64,000 bases of DNA from Priestia megaterium (lineage in GTDB: Bacteria; Bacillota; Bacilli; Bacillales; Bacillaceae_H): positions 2,642,001 to 2,706,000 of the forward strand of contig NZ_CP085442.1 of the NCBI RefSeq assembly GCF_023824195.1. Direction: 5' to 3'. The notes beneath the pieces were generated by a model. The model saw nothing but the letters and a program-made list of their open reading frames with translations, was not told the origin of the DNA and did no database searches. Below are positions 26,716 to 34,746 of this stretch, one piece after another; position 1 is the first letter of the stretch; the number at the start of each line of letters is the position of its first letter. The translations under genes were made by a program, and so were the position numbers.

Positions 26716-27360
26716 TCAAAACAGTCGACGTTTCTCTTTGTATATCTTTTTAATGCGTTCATACGCTTGTTTTGTATCAACATCCATAAAAAGGGAAGCG
26801 TCGGTACATTCATAAAACATTCCATTTTCAGGCCCGCTTTGTCTTATGATTTTTCTTGCCCCTTGATCTCCTTGCAACTTATCCAAGCTTGAAAACATTT
26901 GTTTTGACAATAAAACCGGTGCTCTGGCAATTCCTTGATAAAAAGATGAAATAAATGGAACGGAAAAATATTTTTCAAAAAGAGAAACAAATGTATCTAT
27001 CAGCACGATACTTATAAGAGGCTGATCTGCCAGCAGCACAATAATAGCATCAGCGTTTAATTCTTTTGCTTTTTTTAATCCGCACTTTAAAGACGCAGAC
27101 TGACCTTTTAAAGCGCTACTACAAGAAGTATGACTCCACTTCTGCTGATATGCTTCTGAAAAAAGAATAGGGTCAATCCACTCAAGATGATCTCCTTTCT
27201 TTGTTACTACTATCGTATGGTTTACTTTTGAAGAAACCGCTTTTCGTAAAGCTTTACTCCCCAAACATCCATTCCCTAAAGGCAGCAACAGCTTATTGCT
27301 GCCCATCCTTTTACTAGCTCCCGCGGCAAGATAAACAGCAACAATATTTAACCCGGACAT
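26716..27360 (-). CDS. Molybdenum cofactor cytidylyltransferase-like protein (PucB/MocA)
   Basis: A 214-residue nucleotidyltransferase. The N-terminal LAAGASKRMGSNKLLLPLG is the NTP-binding loop of MobA/MocA/PucB proteins, and LLADQPL is the metal-binding Asp region. MocA adds CMP to the molybdenum cofactor before insertion into xanthine dehydrogenase-type enzymes. The ATG is 2 bp after the XdhC-like stop, with AAAAAGGGA overlapping that stop. Second gene of the operon. Confidence 0.85.
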   Translation of the reverse strand: MSGLNIVAVYLAAGASKRMGSNKLLLPLGNGCLGSKALRKAVSSKVNHTIVVTKKGDHLEWIDPILFSEAYQQKWSHTSCSSALKGQSASLKCGLKKAKELNADAIIVLLADQPLISIVLIDTFVSLFEKYFSVPFISSFYQGIARAPVLLSKQMFSSLDKLQGDQGARKIIRQSGPENGMFYECTDASLFMDVDTKQAYERIKKIYKEKRRLF

Positions 27361-27362
27361 TT

Positions 27363-28346
27363 TTATCCCTTTTTTTCATCATACATTCGGAGGTTTTGAA
27401 TTAATTCAGCCAGAATACTAACGGCAATTTCCTGCGGTCCTACCGGGGAATGAATGCGTGAAGAAATATCAGTATTCAATAATCGAAGTGTTCGCTTTTT
27501 AGATCCTAAAACTCCTATATACTTTACAGGGTTTGATTTTAATAGCGAGAGAATTTCTTGATCGCGATAAAAATTATGCGTCATGATCACAACAAAATCA
27601 TCGCTTTGAATGGACAATTGTTTGTCTACTTCCTCTGGAAATCCAATATGTATTTCCTGTGCTAGCGGAAAATGTTCCTTATTACATAAAGCCGGTCTCC
27701 AGTCGCATAAGGTAACAAAAAAACCCGTATTGGCAGCAAGTGATACTAAATATTTTGCATCGGCACCTGCTCCCCAGATAACTAGACGAGGCTTGGGTTT
27801 ATATAGATGAGCATATGTGAGCAGGGAGCAATTTGAAAATTGAATACCGCTCTTTCTCCCATTCCAATCATCTGTTGCAAAAGATGATTCGTCGCTATTT
27901 GCACCAAATGTTTCGCCCGTCTTTTCTACATAAAAAGAGGTTGTTTGAATAAAGTTTTTTTCTAATTTTTTAATATGTAAAACAGGATTTCGGTTATCTA
28001 AATGACGTTTTACCCGCAAAAGATTTTGCTTCATCCTCGCAGTTACAGGTTCTAGGAGAATATAGAGGATTCCATTGCAGCCTGCTCCTTGTCCCCATCC
28101 TGCATCACCTTCTTCTTTTAAATTATACGTAACGGTTAATACGTGCTCAGTGTGGAACAACTCTTTTACGCGCTCAGCAAGATCTGCTTCTACACAACCA
28201 GCGCTTAACATCCCAATGTTCTCCCCATTTTCTTGAAACAGCATGGACGTTCCTTCTTTTAAATATGAGGATCCTTCTACATGAACAATCGTTGCCAACA
28301 CACTTTTTACTGTTGATGTGTTTACAGCATGTAAAATATCGTGCAT
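27363..28346 (-). CDS. XdhC/CoxI family molybdenum hydroxylase maturation factor (PucA-like)
   Basis: A 327-residue protein with an N-terminal XdhC domain (GMLSAGCVEADLAERV, with its conserved Cys) and a C-terminal Rossmann domain (LVIWGAGADAKYL). XdhC proteins bind the sulfurated molybdenum cofactor and insert it into the large subunit. It opens the operon XdhC-MocA-large-FAD-FeS. The ATG follows AAGGAGG. No purine regulator (PucR), permease or uricase gene is in the window, so the inducing substrate cannot be inferred. Confidence 0.88.
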   Translation of the reverse strand: MHDILHAVNTSTVKSVLATIVHVEGSSYLKEGTSMLFQENGENIGMLSAGCVEADLAERVKELFHTEHVLTVTYNLKEEGDAGWGQGAGCNGILYILLEPVTARMKQNLLRVKRHLDNRNPVLHIKKLEKNFIQTTSFYVEKTGETFGANSDESSFATDDWNGRKSGIQFSNCSLLTYAHLYKPKPRLVIWGAGADAKYLVSLAANTGFFVTLCDWRPALCNKEHFPLAQEIHIGFPEEVDKQLSIQSDDFVVIMTHNFYRDQEILSLLKSNPVKYIGVLGSKKRTLRLLNTDISSRIHSPVGPQEIAVSILAELIQNLRMYDEKKG

Positions 28347-28534
28347 TTTTATTATTCCCTCCTTTTCCTGTCGAGGTTTTAAAATCTTTTCACGTTTTAC
28401 ACAGAACTACAATACGCTACAGTAGACCACTTCTACTCTCTGAATGAATCCATGTATTATTCATATTTTCAAAGAAGCTACAATAAGCTTTTAAAGACTT
28501 AGAAGAACTGTCGCTTTTTAGAAAGGGGAATAGT

Positions 28535-28765
28535 ATGCTATTCGACTCAACAAAAATCAACCTAGGAAAATTGAACATTCGCAGTGCTGATCAAGCAAGC
28601 AGTATTTCTATTGGAAATACGTTAAAAGTTACAAGATATGTCACAGCAAAGAAAAATCAGACCTTCGGACAGCAACACGCTGATCAATGTTTTACAGCAG
28701 GATCTGCTCAAAAAACTGTAGATAATGATTATGTGGATGCATTTGCAACAAAAAATGATAAATAA
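28535..28765 (+). CDS. GerPA/GerPF-family spore protein (1)
   Basis: A 76-residue protein with the GerPA/GerPF layout: short strands LGKLNIRSADQASSISIGN, then a flexible polar part with GQQHADQCF and a C-terminal Asp/Asn-rich end. In B. subtilis the GerP proteins affect passage of germinants through the spore coat. The ATG follows GAAAGGGG. It is 12 bp from a related gene, so the two are co-transcribed. This is not the standard hexacistronic gerP operon. Confidence 0.7.
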   Translation: MLFDSTKINLGKLNIRSADQASSISIGNTLKVTRYVTAKKNQTFGQQHADQCFTAGSAQKTVDNDYVDAFATKNDK

Positions 28766-28777
28766 GGAGGAAACCAT

Positions 28778-29011
28778 ATGATTTTTTCGCCTATGGTCAT
28801 TAACTTACAAGCCTTCAAAGTGAACGTTTTGGATAATTCATCTGTTTTAAGCATAGGACCTAATCAGCAGCTTGATGTGTTCGTATCTTATAAACGTAAT
28901 CAAGGACTGGGAGAATCAAACGGAGATTTTTCTCCGAACGTAACTCCGTTCTCATGGATTATAGACTCAGATGTAAACGATTCAAACTCAGTTAAAAATA
29001 GCGTAATTTAA
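28778..29011 (+). CDS. GerPA/GerPF-family spore protein (2)
   Basis: A 77-residue relative of the previous gene: VINLQAFKVNVLDNSSVLSIGP aligns with its LGKLNIRSADQASSISIGN, and the C-terminal half is again Ser/Asn/Asp-rich. The leader AAGGAGGAAACCATATG is identical to that of the sHSP gene at 29453. A strong terminator follows. Confidence 0.7.
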   Translation: MIFSPMVINLQAFKVNVLDNSSVLSIGPNQQLDVFVSYKRNQGLGESNGDFSPNVTPFSWIIDSDVNDSNSVKNSVI

Positions 29012-29090
29012 ATTTCTTCATCTCCTCTACCTCTACTGCACACAACTAGCAGCATATCTTCATCTATTCGTCTATTAGCATTCAATCAGA

Positions 29091-29142
29091 AGCCTAATAA
29101 ATATAACCTGCATCTGAACTGGCTATATTTATTAGGCTTTTT
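29091..29142. terminator. Bidirectional terminator in the GerP-like cluster
   Basis: AGCCTAATAAATATA and its complement with an 18-base loop and a T run, between two convergent GerP-like genes. Confidence 0.82.
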
Positions 29143-29382
29143 CTATGAAATGGGCACTTTTTGAAAAGATGATGGGCTGTCAATTTGATCTCGATCATCG
29201 ACACAGCTTCTCGTTCCTATAAAGCCGCTATCATCACCAAAATTTTGCCCAAACCCCTGTGTTTTTTTATCTGAATTATTCCAGTCTGCTAGTAAATTCT
29301 GTCCGATATTTACTGCAGACGCATTTTCAAAGGAATTTATTTTTAGCATTAAAATATTAATATTTATAGATGCACCTGCCAT
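29143..29382 (-). CDS. GerPA/GerPF-family spore protein (3), convergent
   Basis: A 79-residue protein of the same family (INILMLKINSFENASAVNIGQN at residues 6-27), with GFGQNFGDDSGF and a C-terminal polar tail. It faces the other two copies and is divergent from the sHSP gene at 29453. The ATG follows AAGGGGGTGG. A spore-coat location is inferred from family and neighbours. Confidence 0.68.
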   Translation of the reverse strand: MAGASININILMLKINSFENASAVNIGQNLLADWNNSDKKTQGFGQNFGDDSGFIGTRSCVDDRDQIDSPSSFQKVPIS

Positions 29383-29452
29383 TTAAACCACCCCCTTTTC
29401 AAACTATATTCAAATTCCATCTTTTTATGATGTGTGGTAAGGAGGAAACCAT

Positions 29453-29926
29453 ATGGACTTTGATAAACTTATGCAGTGGATGGAATTTGCTAAAAAATAT
29501 CAAACAAATGATTTTTGGAACGGTGTTTTTGATCAAACTGCTTTTAACGAATTTATGAAAGAAAATATGGATATGAATGCTCCTGATTCATATCAGGCAC
29601 CTCAGGCTTCTAAAAGTAATTTTCCACCTGTCGACATTTACGTTACCCCACATGAAATCATTATTATCGCTGACTTGCCCGGCTATCTAAAAGAAAATTT
29701 GCACGTTTCTGTTTCAGGCAGCCGGCTTCTATTAAAAGGCTCACCGCACCCTCTTATCACAGGACAGCCGGTTGTACAAGAACGACCTTCTGGAGACTTT
29801 AACCGAATTGTTGAATTGCCAGAGCCTACGGATGCGCATCATCTGCGGGCGAAATTTGAAAATGGACTGCTTATTCTTTCTTATCACAGGCAGTTTTTCC
29901 AAGAAGAACGTATTCACATTGAATAA
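29453..29926 (+). CDS. Hsp20/alpha-crystallin family protein in the GerP-like cluster
   Basis: A 157-residue sHSP. The alpha-crystallin domain starts near residue 62 (PPVDIYVTPHEIIIIADLPG) and ends with LRAKFENGLLILSY; the tail ends in IHIE, a short IxI-like motif. The N-terminal 50 residues are aromatic and Asp/Asn-rich. Such proteins bind unfolding clients; here the neighbours suggest a spore coat role. The leader AAGGAGGAAACCATATG is identical to that of the GerP-like gene at 28778. Confidence 0.82.
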   Translation: MDFDKLMQWMEFAKKYQTNDFWNGVFDQTAFNEFMKENMDMNAPDSYQAPQASKSNFPPVDIYVTPHEIIIIADLPGYLKENLHVSVSGSRLLLKGSPHPLITGQPVVQERPSGDFNRIVELPEPTDAHHLRAKFENGLLILSYHRQFFQEERIHIE

Positions 29927-30073
29927 GGCTTAGTAGTTTTATGAATGAAATTTAATAGTGCACATAAGCATTTATAAACGCAAAGAATTTAACGTTAATT
30001 TCCAAACTGGACCAATATATATTTATTTAACTGTTATTACATCGGAAATAAGCCCAAGATGAGGAGAAGCGAA

Positions 30074-30970
30074 ATGTCTATGAAAGGATTTTTCAACCCC
30101 AAACAGACTAACCAACATCTTCACACTGAGCTAGCGGACTTCAAACATCAAATCAAGCGCATTAATACGCTTGAAGTTCACATGAACCGTTTTTTAAAAC
30201 TCGAACCGCAAATGGGTTCTCTTATAATGCTTAAAAAACAGCTAGAAGCTCAGCCCACGCTTTCCAACGATTCTTCATCTTCACAAAGAAGAGCTCACAA
30301 AGAGACAGAACAATCATATACAAAAGACATGCAAGAGACTGCTAGGCAGCTTCATTTTTTAAAAGAAAAAGTAGCGCACTTGGAACAAATTATCTCTACA
30401 CAAAACCCTCGCGATAAAAAGAAAGAAGCTATGTCTTATCCGGATATAACTAGCTTAGTAGAACAATCTGTAGAGAAAAAAATGGCTCCTTATCTCGAAA
30501 AAATGACCGAACTAGATGAAAGAGTTTCAGCATTAGAGCGCAGCATGTCGCTTTTAACTGAAGTACAGGTGGACATGCTAAAACGAACGTCTTCCCTTCA
30601 AGAAGAAGTAAAAGCGATTCACCAAAGAGCCGCACTCTTAGAAAATGCTCACCCTACTATTCATATTGATAAATTTTTTCTCGATAAATATGAACAAAAC
30701 AACAATATTGGTCAAGTTGGCATTAAGGAGCTCAGCGGTGCTTTAAACATCGGAGCTACATACGGAAGTGGAGCTATACCAAAGGATTTCACGGACCAAA
30801 TCCAAAAAGATATGGAAGAGTTAAAAAACGCTAAATCAGATATTTCTTCTGGTAAAACGAAGCCTGCACAAGAGGAAAAAGAGAATTCTTCTTCCGCTTT
30901 CGAAAAAGAAGAAACGTATACGGAAGTTCCTATTTTTGATGAAGATGATCCAAAGGAAGAGTCAGTCTAA
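30074..30970 (+). CDS. Coiled-coil protein with GerPC-like C-terminal segment
   Basis: A 298-residue highly charged protein. Residues 1-195 are heptad-rich coiled coil. Around residues 205-235, IDKFFLDKYEQ...VGIKELSGALNIG resembles the GerPC pattern (IEYKFDQLKVETLEGTLNIG type, from memory), where the coiled coil precedes a beta segment. The tail is Glu/Lys-rich. ATG 30074 is 7 bases behind GAGGAG; an in-frame ATG at 30059 lacks a ribosome site. With the GerPA/GerPF-like genes it may form an alternative GerP-type coat assembly. Confidence 0.6.
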   Translation: MSMKGFFNPKQTNQHLHTELADFKHQIKRINTLEVHMNRFLKLEPQMGSLIMLKKQLEAQPTLSNDSSSSQRRAHKETEQSYTKDMQETARQLHFLKEKVAHLEQIISTQNPRDKKKEAMSYPDITSLVEQSVEKKMAPYLEKMTELDERVSALERSMSLLTEVQVDMLKRTSSLQEEVKAIHQRAALLENAHPTIHIDKFFLDKYEQNNNIGQVGIKELSGALNIGATYGSGAIPKDFTDQIQKDMEELKNAKSDISSGKTKPAQEEKENSSSAFEKEETYTEVPIFDEDDPKEESV

Positions 30971-31062
30971 AAAAGTCATAAAATTATATCTAGTTATGAC
31001 TAGAATTTTTGCAAGCTATTCTTTACACTATAGGTAATAACTTCAAAAAAGGAGATATGCTG

Positions 31063-31194
31063 ATGCCAAAGCTTTTATGGAGAATAGGTGCTGTCATGTT
31101 GCTAATGTGTGGAGGCTTTATCTTTTTATTTATTGCTGCTTCGCAAATGATGGTTCAGCAATACAAACCTTTTTTTAGACGCGAGAGTGCATAA
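31063..31194 (+). CDS. Small single-pass membrane protein, 43 aa
   Basis: A 43-residue protein with one membrane segment (residues 8-27) and a basic C-terminal tail. The ATG at 31063 is 8 bases behind GGAG and is preferred over an in-frame ATG at 31057. No family is recognised. It has its own terminator, which overlaps the stop. Confidence 0.6.
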   Translation: MPKLLWRIGAVMLLMCGGFIFLFIAASQMMVQQYKPFFRRESA

Positions 31195-31209
31195 CTCTCG
31201 CGTTTTTTT
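31179..31209 (+). terminator. Terminator of the small membrane protein gene
   Basis: ACGCGAGAGT and its complement with a 5-base loop containing the stop codon, then seven T. Confidence 0.88.
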
Positions 31210-31210
31210 A

Positions 31211-31238
31211 TTGAATAGCATCCTGTTTATGGTAATAT
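31211..31238 (+). promoter_or_regulatory. Promoter of the PadR-type gene
   Basis: TTGAAT and TAATAT separated by 16 bp, immediately upstream of a perfect dyad. Confidence 0.5.
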
Positions 31239-31257
31239 ATATATCAAAAAGATATAT
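31239..31257. promoter_or_regulatory. Probable PadR operator
   Basis: A perfect dyad ATATATC-N5-GATATAT directly after the predicted -10 box and 12 bp before the PadR-type start. The position suggests autorepression. Confidence 0.5.
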
Positions 31258-31269
31258 GTGGGGAAAGAA

Positions 31270-31824
31270 ATGAAGGAAAATCAAACAAAATATGCAATTT
31301 TAGGACTGCTTACTACTGAATGCAGAACTGGTTATGAAATTAAGCAGTTAATGGATCGAAGTTTAAATCATTTTTGGAAAATCAGTTATGGCCAAATTTA
31401 TCCCACTTTACAAAAGCTTGTGAATGATGAACTAGCAACGGTCAATTCCGTTGCTCAAACTGATAAACCAGATAAAAAAGAGTATGTAATAACAACTAAA
31501 GGAAAAGAAGTTCTGCAAGATTGGCTGCGTGAACCTATTAAGCAGCTCCCTTCAGAAAGAAATGAACTTTTGTTAAAACTCTTTTTTAGTAGTCAGCAAG
31601 AAAAGCAGCTCACAATTTCGCAGTTAAAAAACGCTCAGCAGAAATTAACTGAACGTTATCACATGTATTGCGGAATAGAAGACAGCATTTCTAACAGCCC
31701 TTCTCCTGACCGAACGTATTGGCTTATTACCCTAGACTACGGTAAACGAACAACGTGTGCTTCGATAGAATGGTGCAAAGATACGATTAATAAATTATAT
31801 GATGAGGAGGCGCATAATTTATGA
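31270..31824 (+). CDS. PadR family transcriptional regulator
   Basis: A 184-residue repressor. The N-terminal winged helix TKYAILGLLTTECRTGYEIK and SYGQIYPTLQKL are the PadR signatures; the C-terminal half is the helical Vir_act_alpha_C-type dimerisation part. The start is set at ATG 31270 behind GTGGGG, not the GTG at 31258. It overlaps the downstream DUF4188 gene by ATGA, so the two are coupled, and a dyad upstream suggests autoregulation. The ligand is unknown. Confidence 0.9.
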   Translation: MKENQTKYAILGLLTTECRTGYEIKQLMDRSLNHFWKISYGQIYPTLQKLVNDELATVNSVAQTDKPDKKEYVITTKGKEVLQDWLREPIKQLPSERNELLLKLFFSSQQEKQLTISQLKNAQQKLTERYHMYCGIEDSISNSPSPDRTYWLITLDYGKRTTCASIEWCKDTINKLYDEEAHNL

Positions 31825-32294
31825 TTCATTCCAATCGTGTGATGGCTAAGCCCGGTCAGGATTTGGTCGTCTTTGTTATAGGAATGCGTATTAATAAATG
31901 GACAGCCGTACACAAATGGTTCCCTGTATTTAAAGCAATGCCTCCTATGATTCGCGAATTGTATGCAAATAAAAACCTTGGCTTTTTATCTTTGCAAGGA
32001 TCTTTTAATTTAAGAACTATCACGCTGATTCAATATTGGGAGTCAGTTGATCAATTAACCTCCTATGCCAAAGGCCCTCAGCACTTAAAAGCTTGGAACT
32101 CTTTTTATAAACAGGCTTCAAAAACGAATGCAGTTGGCATTTATCATGAAACGTACGCCATTTCTGCAGGAAATTACGAATCAGTATATGTGAATATGCC
32201 TTCGTTCGGCTTAGCTAAAGCGCTTGGATCTGAAACCATAACAAAGCATACTCAAACTGCCAAAAAACGATTGAATGTTAAAAAGCCGCTTTAA
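31821..32294 (+). CDS. DUF4188 family protein
   Basis: A 157-residue protein with the DUF4188 features: an N-terminal VVFVIGMRINKW, a central LGFLSLQGSFNLRTITLIQYWES and a SYAKGPQHLKAWNSFY segment. The fold is predicted to be a dimeric alpha+beta barrel like heme-degrading or phenylacetaldoxime dehydratase-like enzymes. No reaction is established. It is translationally coupled to the PadR-type regulator, so the pair probably responds to a toxic small molecule. Confidence 0.78.
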   Translation: MIHSNRVMAKPGQDLVVFVIGMRINKWTAVHKWFPVFKAMPPMIRELYANKNLGFLSLQGSFNLRTITLIQYWESVDQLTSYAKGPQHLKAWNSFYKQASKTNAVGIYHETYAISAGNYESVYVNMPSFGLAKALGSETITKHTQTAKKRLNVKKPL

Positions 32295-32310
32295 CTAAAA
32301 GCGGCTTTCG
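32282..32310. terminator. Hairpin between convergent genes
   Basis: AAAGCCGCTTT and its complement with a short loop; the T run is better on the minus strand than on the plus strand. Confidence 0.6.
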
Positions 32311-32319
32311 CTATATTTG

Positions 32320-33015
32320 TTATACATATATTTTCAGCATTTGATTGGCACCTTTTTGAAATTCATACGGGACGTCTGCTATTTCTGTTCCTTTTACTAG
32401 AGGCGCAATCTCTTCTAACAGCTGCGGCAAATAGGTAGAAATCTTGCCGCTCAAATTCGTTAAAGGAAACAAACGTACTTCCTCTTTTGTAACGCGTATC
32501 AGTTCTTTTAAAGCCTCTAAATGAAACGCATAATCTAACCGGTCGCTGTACATAAATAAAAAGTTTGCACAAAGCGTTAAATCAAATTCGTTCTTTTGAA
32601 ACGGCAGATTAGGAAGTGCTCCGTACTGATAGGCTTCGGGGTTCTTTTTCATATGAGCGATACAATCTTTTAATGCTCTTTTTCGATGTTCAGTTAAATC
32701 ATCAATAGACGAAAAATACTTCCACACATACTGCTCCTGTACGTGCTGCATTTGATTCATCGTATGAATTAAATCCAGGCTTCCCTTCTTTTCAAGCTCT
32801 TCTGCCGTAAATTTATAGGCAATATCACAGCTAGTAGCCGCCGTACCTTGCTGCAAGGCATGAGCAGTAAAAGAACAGGCTCCGCTAGCACAATCTAACA
32901 CTTTTTTTCCTTTTAAACGCTTTTCATTCAAATTAAACATAGCTCTATACTCTTCAAACGTTCTGCCGATAAAAACAACTCGGTCAATTCCTAACTTTTT
33001 CTCTGCTAAACTCAA
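32320..33015 (-). CDS. SAM-dependent methyltransferase-like protein
   Basis: A 231-residue class I methyltransferase-like protein. Motif I is VLDCASGACSF (residues 39-49), Asp in SCDIAYKF is the likely ribose-binding acid of motif II, and LPFQKNEFDLTLCANFLF fits motif IV. The substrate is unknown. The start is a TTG about 10 bases behind AGGAG. It stands alone, convergent with the DUF4188 gene. Confidence 0.75.
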   Translation of the reverse strand: MSLAEKKLGIDRVVFIGRTFEEYRAMFNLNEKRLKGKKVLDCASGACSFTAHALQQGTAATSCDIAYKFTAEELEKKGSLDLIHTMNQMQHVQEQYVWKYFSSIDDLTEHRKRALKDCIAHMKKNPEAYQYGALPNLPFQKNEFDLTLCANFLFMYSDRLDYAFHLEALKELIRVTKEEVRLFPLTNLSGKISTYLPQLLEEIAPLVKGTEIADVPYEFQKGANQMLKIYV

Positions 33016-33082
33016 CTCTACTCAGCTCCTATCTTTTACTTAGACTTCTATTTTACAGAAAATTGGATTAAATTCCAATAGC

Positions 33083-33424
33083 TTATGTATTAATTAGTTT
33101 AATCACCATCTTTTGAAGCACTAAAAACATGCCCCAACACATAACTCCTATCGATAAACTCATAAACAAATGAAGGGAGTTTTTTAAACAAATATAGACG
33201 ACAGCAAGTAGTAAAATAGTGCTTGGCAGTCCATAAAGAACGCCGAGCGTAAACTGACTGACCACTTCCTTTTTTTCTCCTTGCACGGATAACCATACAA
33301 TACTTAGTAAGCTCACAATTGGAAGGGCAGCCACAATTCCACCGTATGTCGGAAATCTTTTGGCCATTTCTGTTACCCCTGCAATAATAAGAGCCGACAT
33401 TAAAATTTTGATGATACTATACAT
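33083..33424 (-). CDS. DUF3147 family small membrane protein
   Basis: A protein of about 113 residues, almost entirely hydrophobic with four membrane segments. The RFPTYGGIVAALPIVS segment is typical of DUF3147. Function unknown. Its start overlaps the end of the MarR-type gene; ATG 33424 or 33433 are both possible, with the ribosome site fitting 33424 better. Co-transcription with the regulator suggests a role under its control. Confidence 0.75.
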   Translation of the reverse strand: MYSIIKILMSALIIAGVTEMAKRFPTYGGIVAALPIVSLLSIVWLSVQGEKKEVVSQFTLGVLYGLPSTILLLAVVYICLKNSLHLFMSLSIGVMCWGMFLVLQKMVIKLINT

Positions 33425-33824
33425 GTTTTGCATGCTCGCTCAATAACTGAAAAGCCTGTTGAATCAGCTGTTTTTCAGATGCTGTCATTTCACGTAAAAT
33501 AGCTGATACTTTTTCTTCATCCAAGCTTGAATTCCGTTTTAATAGGTCTTTTCCTGCTTCTGTTAAATGCAGAATTACTTTTCTTTCATCATGTATATCT
33601 CTATTTTTATATACATACCCTTTATCAATATTTCTCTTTACATGTTCAGATGCTGTATTATGTGAAACGTGTAAATAATCCGCAATTTCTTTTATTCCAA
33701 CTGAAGATGATTTATCTATATGCTGTAAAAGACGTATTGTTTGGTGTGTAATTTTCTCTTGATGCGTATAGTGCAAATGATAATAAATAGACGTCCAATA
33801 GCTGTTTAACTCCTCTACTTTCAT
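33417..33824 (-). CDS. MarR family transcriptional regulator
   Basis: A 135-residue MarR-type winged-helix regulator: recognition helix region IADYLHVSHNTASEHVKRNIDKGYV and wing with DIHDERKVILHLTEAG. The ATG follows AAAGGAGC. It is followed by an overlapping DUF3147 membrane gene. A 17-bp perfect palindrome lies 34 bp upstream, between it and the divergent pssA, and is probably its operator. Confidence 0.88.
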   Translation of the reverse strand: MKVEELNSYWTSIYYHLHYTHQEKITHQTIRLLQHIDKSSSVGIKEIADYLHVSHNTASEHVKRNIDKGYVYKNRDIHDERKVILHLTEAGKDLLKRNSSLDEEKVSAILREMTASEKQLIQQAFQLLSEHAKHV

Positions 33825-33857
33825 GATCCTGCTCCTTTATATCGTATTTTCAGTTAT

Positions 33858-33874
33858 TATCGTATTATACGATA
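33858..33874. promoter_or_regulatory. Probable MarR operator
   Basis: TATCGTATTATACGATA is a perfect 17-bp palindrome; a half-site TATCGTATTTT starts at 33839 and a related TAATACGATT occurs near 33938. It lies in the divergent region of the MarR-type gene and pssA. Confidence 0.6.
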
Positions 33875-33988
33875 TATATTACAGGAACGGCAGCCAGGTT
33901 TCAATACTACCTTCTTTTTATCTGGCATCTCACATAATAATACGATTTAACAGTTACACTAATCGTACACACTGTGAAAGGCGGTTGT

Positions 33989-34486
33989 ATGACATTGATT
34001 CTTCGACTGTTAAAATGGGTTCCGAATCTATTTACGATTGGAAATTTGCTAAGCGGCGTATTTTCCATAGCCTTTAATATGAATAGCTACGAACGCTTAG
34101 CTGCTCTTTTTATTTTTCTAGCCGCTTTTTTCGATTTATTTGACGGCAAAATTGCGAGAAAGCTGAAAGTTAACAGTGAGTTTGGTGTAGAGCTAGATTC
34201 TTTGGCTGATATTATAAGCTTTGGCGTAGCGCCTGCAATGCTATTTCATACTCTTTCTCCCCACTCTTGGCTAACCGTACTCGCTTTTATGATTTATCCA
34301 AGCATGGGCGCATTAAGATTAGCTAAATTTAGTGCAAATCCAACCATAGGTTATTTTATAGGGCTTCCTATTCCTTTTCCAGCTCTAATTATCGCACTGC
34401 TTGGCATGTTTTATTACGTAAACCCTTACCTTATGATTATTTTAGCTATTTTGATGGTTAGCCCTATTCGAGTAATGAAAATTTAG
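33989..34486 (+). CDS. pssA: CDP-diacylglycerol-serine O-phosphatidyltransferase
   Basis: A 165-residue membrane enzyme of the CDP-alcohol phosphatidyltransferase family. The active-site motif DxxDGxxAR...GxxxDxxxD is read as FDLFDGKIARKL followed by FGVELDSLAD. The N-terminal WVPNLFTIGNLLSG is typical of PssA. It makes phosphatidylserine from CDP-diacylglycerol and serine in the membrane. ATG 33989 is 7 bases behind AAAGG; the GTG at 33974 is rejected. In B. subtilis pssA is grouped with psd; here it is alone. Confidence 0.9.
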   Translation: MTLILRLLKWVPNLFTIGNLLSGVFSIAFNMNSYERLAALFIFLAAFFDLFDGKIARKLKVNSEFGVELDSLADIISFGVAPAMLFHTLSPHSWLTVLAFMIYPSMGALRLAKFSANPTIGYFIGLPIPFPALIIALLGMFYYVNPYLMIILAILMVSPIRVMKI

Positions 34487-34494
34487 ATGCAATA

Positions 34495-34521
34495 AAAGAC
34501 AGACAAAATGCCTGTCTTTTA
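34495..34521. terminator. Terminator of pssA
   Basis: AAAAGACAG and its complement with an 8-base loop; it overlaps the stop of the convergent small gene. Confidence 0.78.
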
Positions 34522-34746
34522 TAGTGCTGTCCATTCTTCGCACAGCATTTTATGCTTGAATTTCAGCTCATGTTCTCTTTTTTCAAGCTGAGCTTGTAAA
34601 GAAAGCCACTCGCTATTATCAGGTGCTGAGCATAATTTTTCTTCAAGGGACAGTAAAGAATCCAGTACGTCTTCAAGCTGAGCAGCAACTTCTCTTTGCT
34701 GTTTTATGTTCATTTTTTTCAACAGTAGTTTTTCATTTTTCTTCAT
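34519..34746 (-). CDS. Small coiled-coil protein of unknown function
   Basis: A 75-residue Lys/Glu/Leu-rich protein that is almost entirely predicted helix, with heptad-like leucines from about residue 20 to 60. ATG 34746 is 8 bases behind GAGGTG; a longer frame to 34776 lacks a ribosome site. No family is recognised. Confidence 0.55.
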   Translation of the reverse strand: MKKNEKLLLKKMNIKQQREVAAQLEDVLDSLLSLEEKLCSAPDNSEWLSLQAQLEKREHELKFKHKMLCEEWTAL

